Below are positions 37,474 to 38,420 of a DNA stretch of 38,420 bases, piece by piece. The notes beneath the pieces are model-generated. The model did no database searches. It was not told the DNA's origin and worked only from the letters and a program-made list of their open reading frames with translations. Location: the NCBI RefSeq assembly GCF_003426025.1, contig NZ_QJSH01000024.1:1-38420 (forward strand), in the 5' to 3' direction. The position numbers and the translations under genes were made by a program. Positions within the stretch are counted from its first letter, which is position 1. Each line of letters opens with the position of its first letter. The DNA comes from Paraliobacillus quinghaiensis (lineage in GTDB: Bacteria > Bacillota > Bacilli > Bacillales > Amphibacillaceae).

Positions 37474-38420
37474 ATGAAATTCAAATTATTTCTAGCAATG
37501 ATACTTTCTGTATCTTTACTAGCAGCATGTGGTGGTACTGATGATACTACTGAAGATACTAATGGTAACGATAATGAAGAAACAGATGTAGTAACAACAG
37601 CATCAATCGTTTCTGAAGCAGATGCTTTTGTTGATGCAGTAAGTGAAGATGGTACATGGATTATCGCTACACTTAACGATATTACACTTGAAGAAGAGGT
37701 CGTTGTAGCTGGAGAATTCCACAATAAAGATAACGAAGAAGAAGACGTTTATCGTAAAATCGCTGTTTACACACAAGATGAAGATCGTAACATTGTAGAT
37801 TCTTTCACAGTTACAGTTCCACAAATGACGGTTCAGAGTCCAAACTTGAACTTCCAAGGTGGTACTTTAGCAGGTGATGTATATGTAGAAGCTAATGGTT
37901 TCCAACTTCATGAAACATCAACAATTGAAGGAAATCTTACTTTCGCAAGTCAAGAATACCAAGATTCAGCTAACATCGCTGGTGAAGTAACTGGTGAAAC
38001 TACTGTAGAAGGTGAAGCAGATGTAGTAACAACAGCTTCAATTGTTAACGAAGCTGATGCTTTTGCTAATGCAGTAAGCGAAGATGGTACTTGGATCATT
38101 GCTACACTTAGTGATATTACACTTGAAGAAGAAATCGTTGTAGCTGGAGAATTCCACAATAAAGATAACGAAGAAGAAGACGTTTATCGTAAAATCGCTG
38201 TTTACACACAAGATGAAGATCGTAACATTGTAGATTCTTTCACAGTTACAGTTCCACAAATGACGGTTCAGAGTCCAAACTTGAACTTCCAAGGTGGTAC
38301 TTTAGCAGGTGATGTATATGTAGAAGCTAATGGTTTCCAACTTCATGAAACATCAACAATTGAAGGAAATCTTACTTTCGCAAGTCAAGAATACCAAGAT
38401 TCAGCTAACATCGCTGGTGA
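37474..38420 (+). CDS. Repeat-containing lipoprotein, bactofilin-like (partial, runs off the window)
   Basis: At least 315 residues are encoded, with no stop before the window ends. A lipoprotein signal peptide ends in LLAAC, so C19 should be lipidated and anchor the protein outside the membrane. An acidic Thr/Asp/Asn linker (20–37) leads to tandem repeats of 145 residues, 38–182 and 183 onward. Each repeat has a strand-rich first part (about 70 residues) and a second part (FQGGTLAGDVYVEANGF..) that looks like a beta-helical, bactofilin-type (polymer-forming cytoskeletal) segment. That family call is from pattern memory and is moderate. The repeats are nearly identical in DNA. AAGGGGTG lies 6 nt upstream of the ATG. 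Function is unknown; a surface structural role is an inference. Confidence 0.75.
   Translation, partial: MKFKLFLAMILSVSLLAACGGTDDTTEDTNGNDNEETDVVTTASIVSEADAFVDAVSEDGTWIIATLNDITLEEEVVVAGEFHNKDNEEEDVYRKIAVYTQDEDRNIVDSFTVTVPQMTVQSPNLNFQGGTLAGDVYVEANGFQLHETSTIEGNLTFASQEYQDSANIAGEVTGETTVEGEADVVTTASIVNEADAFANAVSEDGTWIIATLSDITLEEEIVVAGEFHNKDNEEEDVYRKIAVYTQDEDRNIVDSFTVTVPQMTVQSPNLNFQGGTLAGDVYVEANGFQLHETSTIEGNLTFASQEYQDSANIAG
37585..38420 (+). repeat. 435-bp tandem repeat inside the lipoprotein gene
   Basis: Unit 1 begins at 37585 and unit 2 at 38020, a period of 435 bp (145 codons). The first 115–116 bp of the units differ at 16 positions. The next 286 bp (37700–37985 against 38135–38420) are identical up to the window edge. 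Confidence 0.95.

Noticed and set aside
37603-38292. Two similar minus-strand open frames inside the lipoprotein gene
   Set aside because: They are near-identical to each other only because they mirror the repeated plus-strand gene. They have no start signal or family resemblance.

Overview
The window is a low-GC Bacillaceae chromosome segment: the conserved block that follows an rRNA operon near the replication origin (the yaa–yab region of Bacillus subtilis). Nearly every gene has a recognisable B. subtilis counterpart in the same order and strand. The sporulation genes (csfB, yabG, sspF, spoVG, fin, spoVT, yabP, yabQ) mark a spore former. The intergenic repeats and protein divergence suggest the Oceanobacillus/Virgibacillus/Gracilibacillus side of the family, but genus cannot be fixed from this window.

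Layout. Positions 1–353 hold the 3' end of a 23S rRNA, a complete 5S rRNA and its terminator. Then come csfB, an Orn/Lys/Arg decarboxylase and tmk (536–2920), darA–yaaR (2978–3784), holB–ricT–yabA (3917–6102) and trmN6–yazA–rsmI (6227–8107). A repeat-rich gap (8108–8690) precedes abrB on the minus strand. Plus-strand genes continue with metG, tatD, yabE, rnmV–rsmA, yabG, veg, sspF, ispE and purR (9564–18942). A second gap with an inverted-repeat-flanked element (18943–19400) lies where yabJ would be expected. Next are spoVG, glmU–prs, ctc, pth, fin, mfd and spoVT (19416–28394). A glucose PTS module, glcT–RAT–ptsG (28543–31640), sits between spoVT and yabM. The block resumes with yabM–yabN–rqcP–yabP–yabQ–divIC–yabR (31937–37111). 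The window ends inside a lipoprotein gene made of near-identical 145-residue repeats.

How the genes work together. Most are housekeeping: nucleotide supply (tmk, prs, purR), replication (holB, yabA), tRNA and rRNA processing or modification (metG, rnmV, rsmA, rsmI, trmN6, pth), ribosome rescue and stress (rqcP, ctc), envelope precursors (glmU, ispE, yabM) and division (divIC). Interleaved are sporulation regulators. The promoter regions are unusually legible. I could read candidate sites for sigma-A (abrB, yabE, veg, yabR), sigma-F (csfB, fin), sigma-G (spoVT), sigma-H (spoVG) and sigma-B (ctc), tandem Spo0A boxes at abrB, and a GlcT antiterminator target before ptsG. Together these outline the stationary-phase and sporulation control network.

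The parts least explained by known genes are the two repeat-bearing gaps, especially a conserved-arm element whose internal hairpin differs in sequence between copies but is perfectly paired in both, and the repeat lipoprotein at the right edge. I found no CRISPR array, phage, transposase or defence locus.
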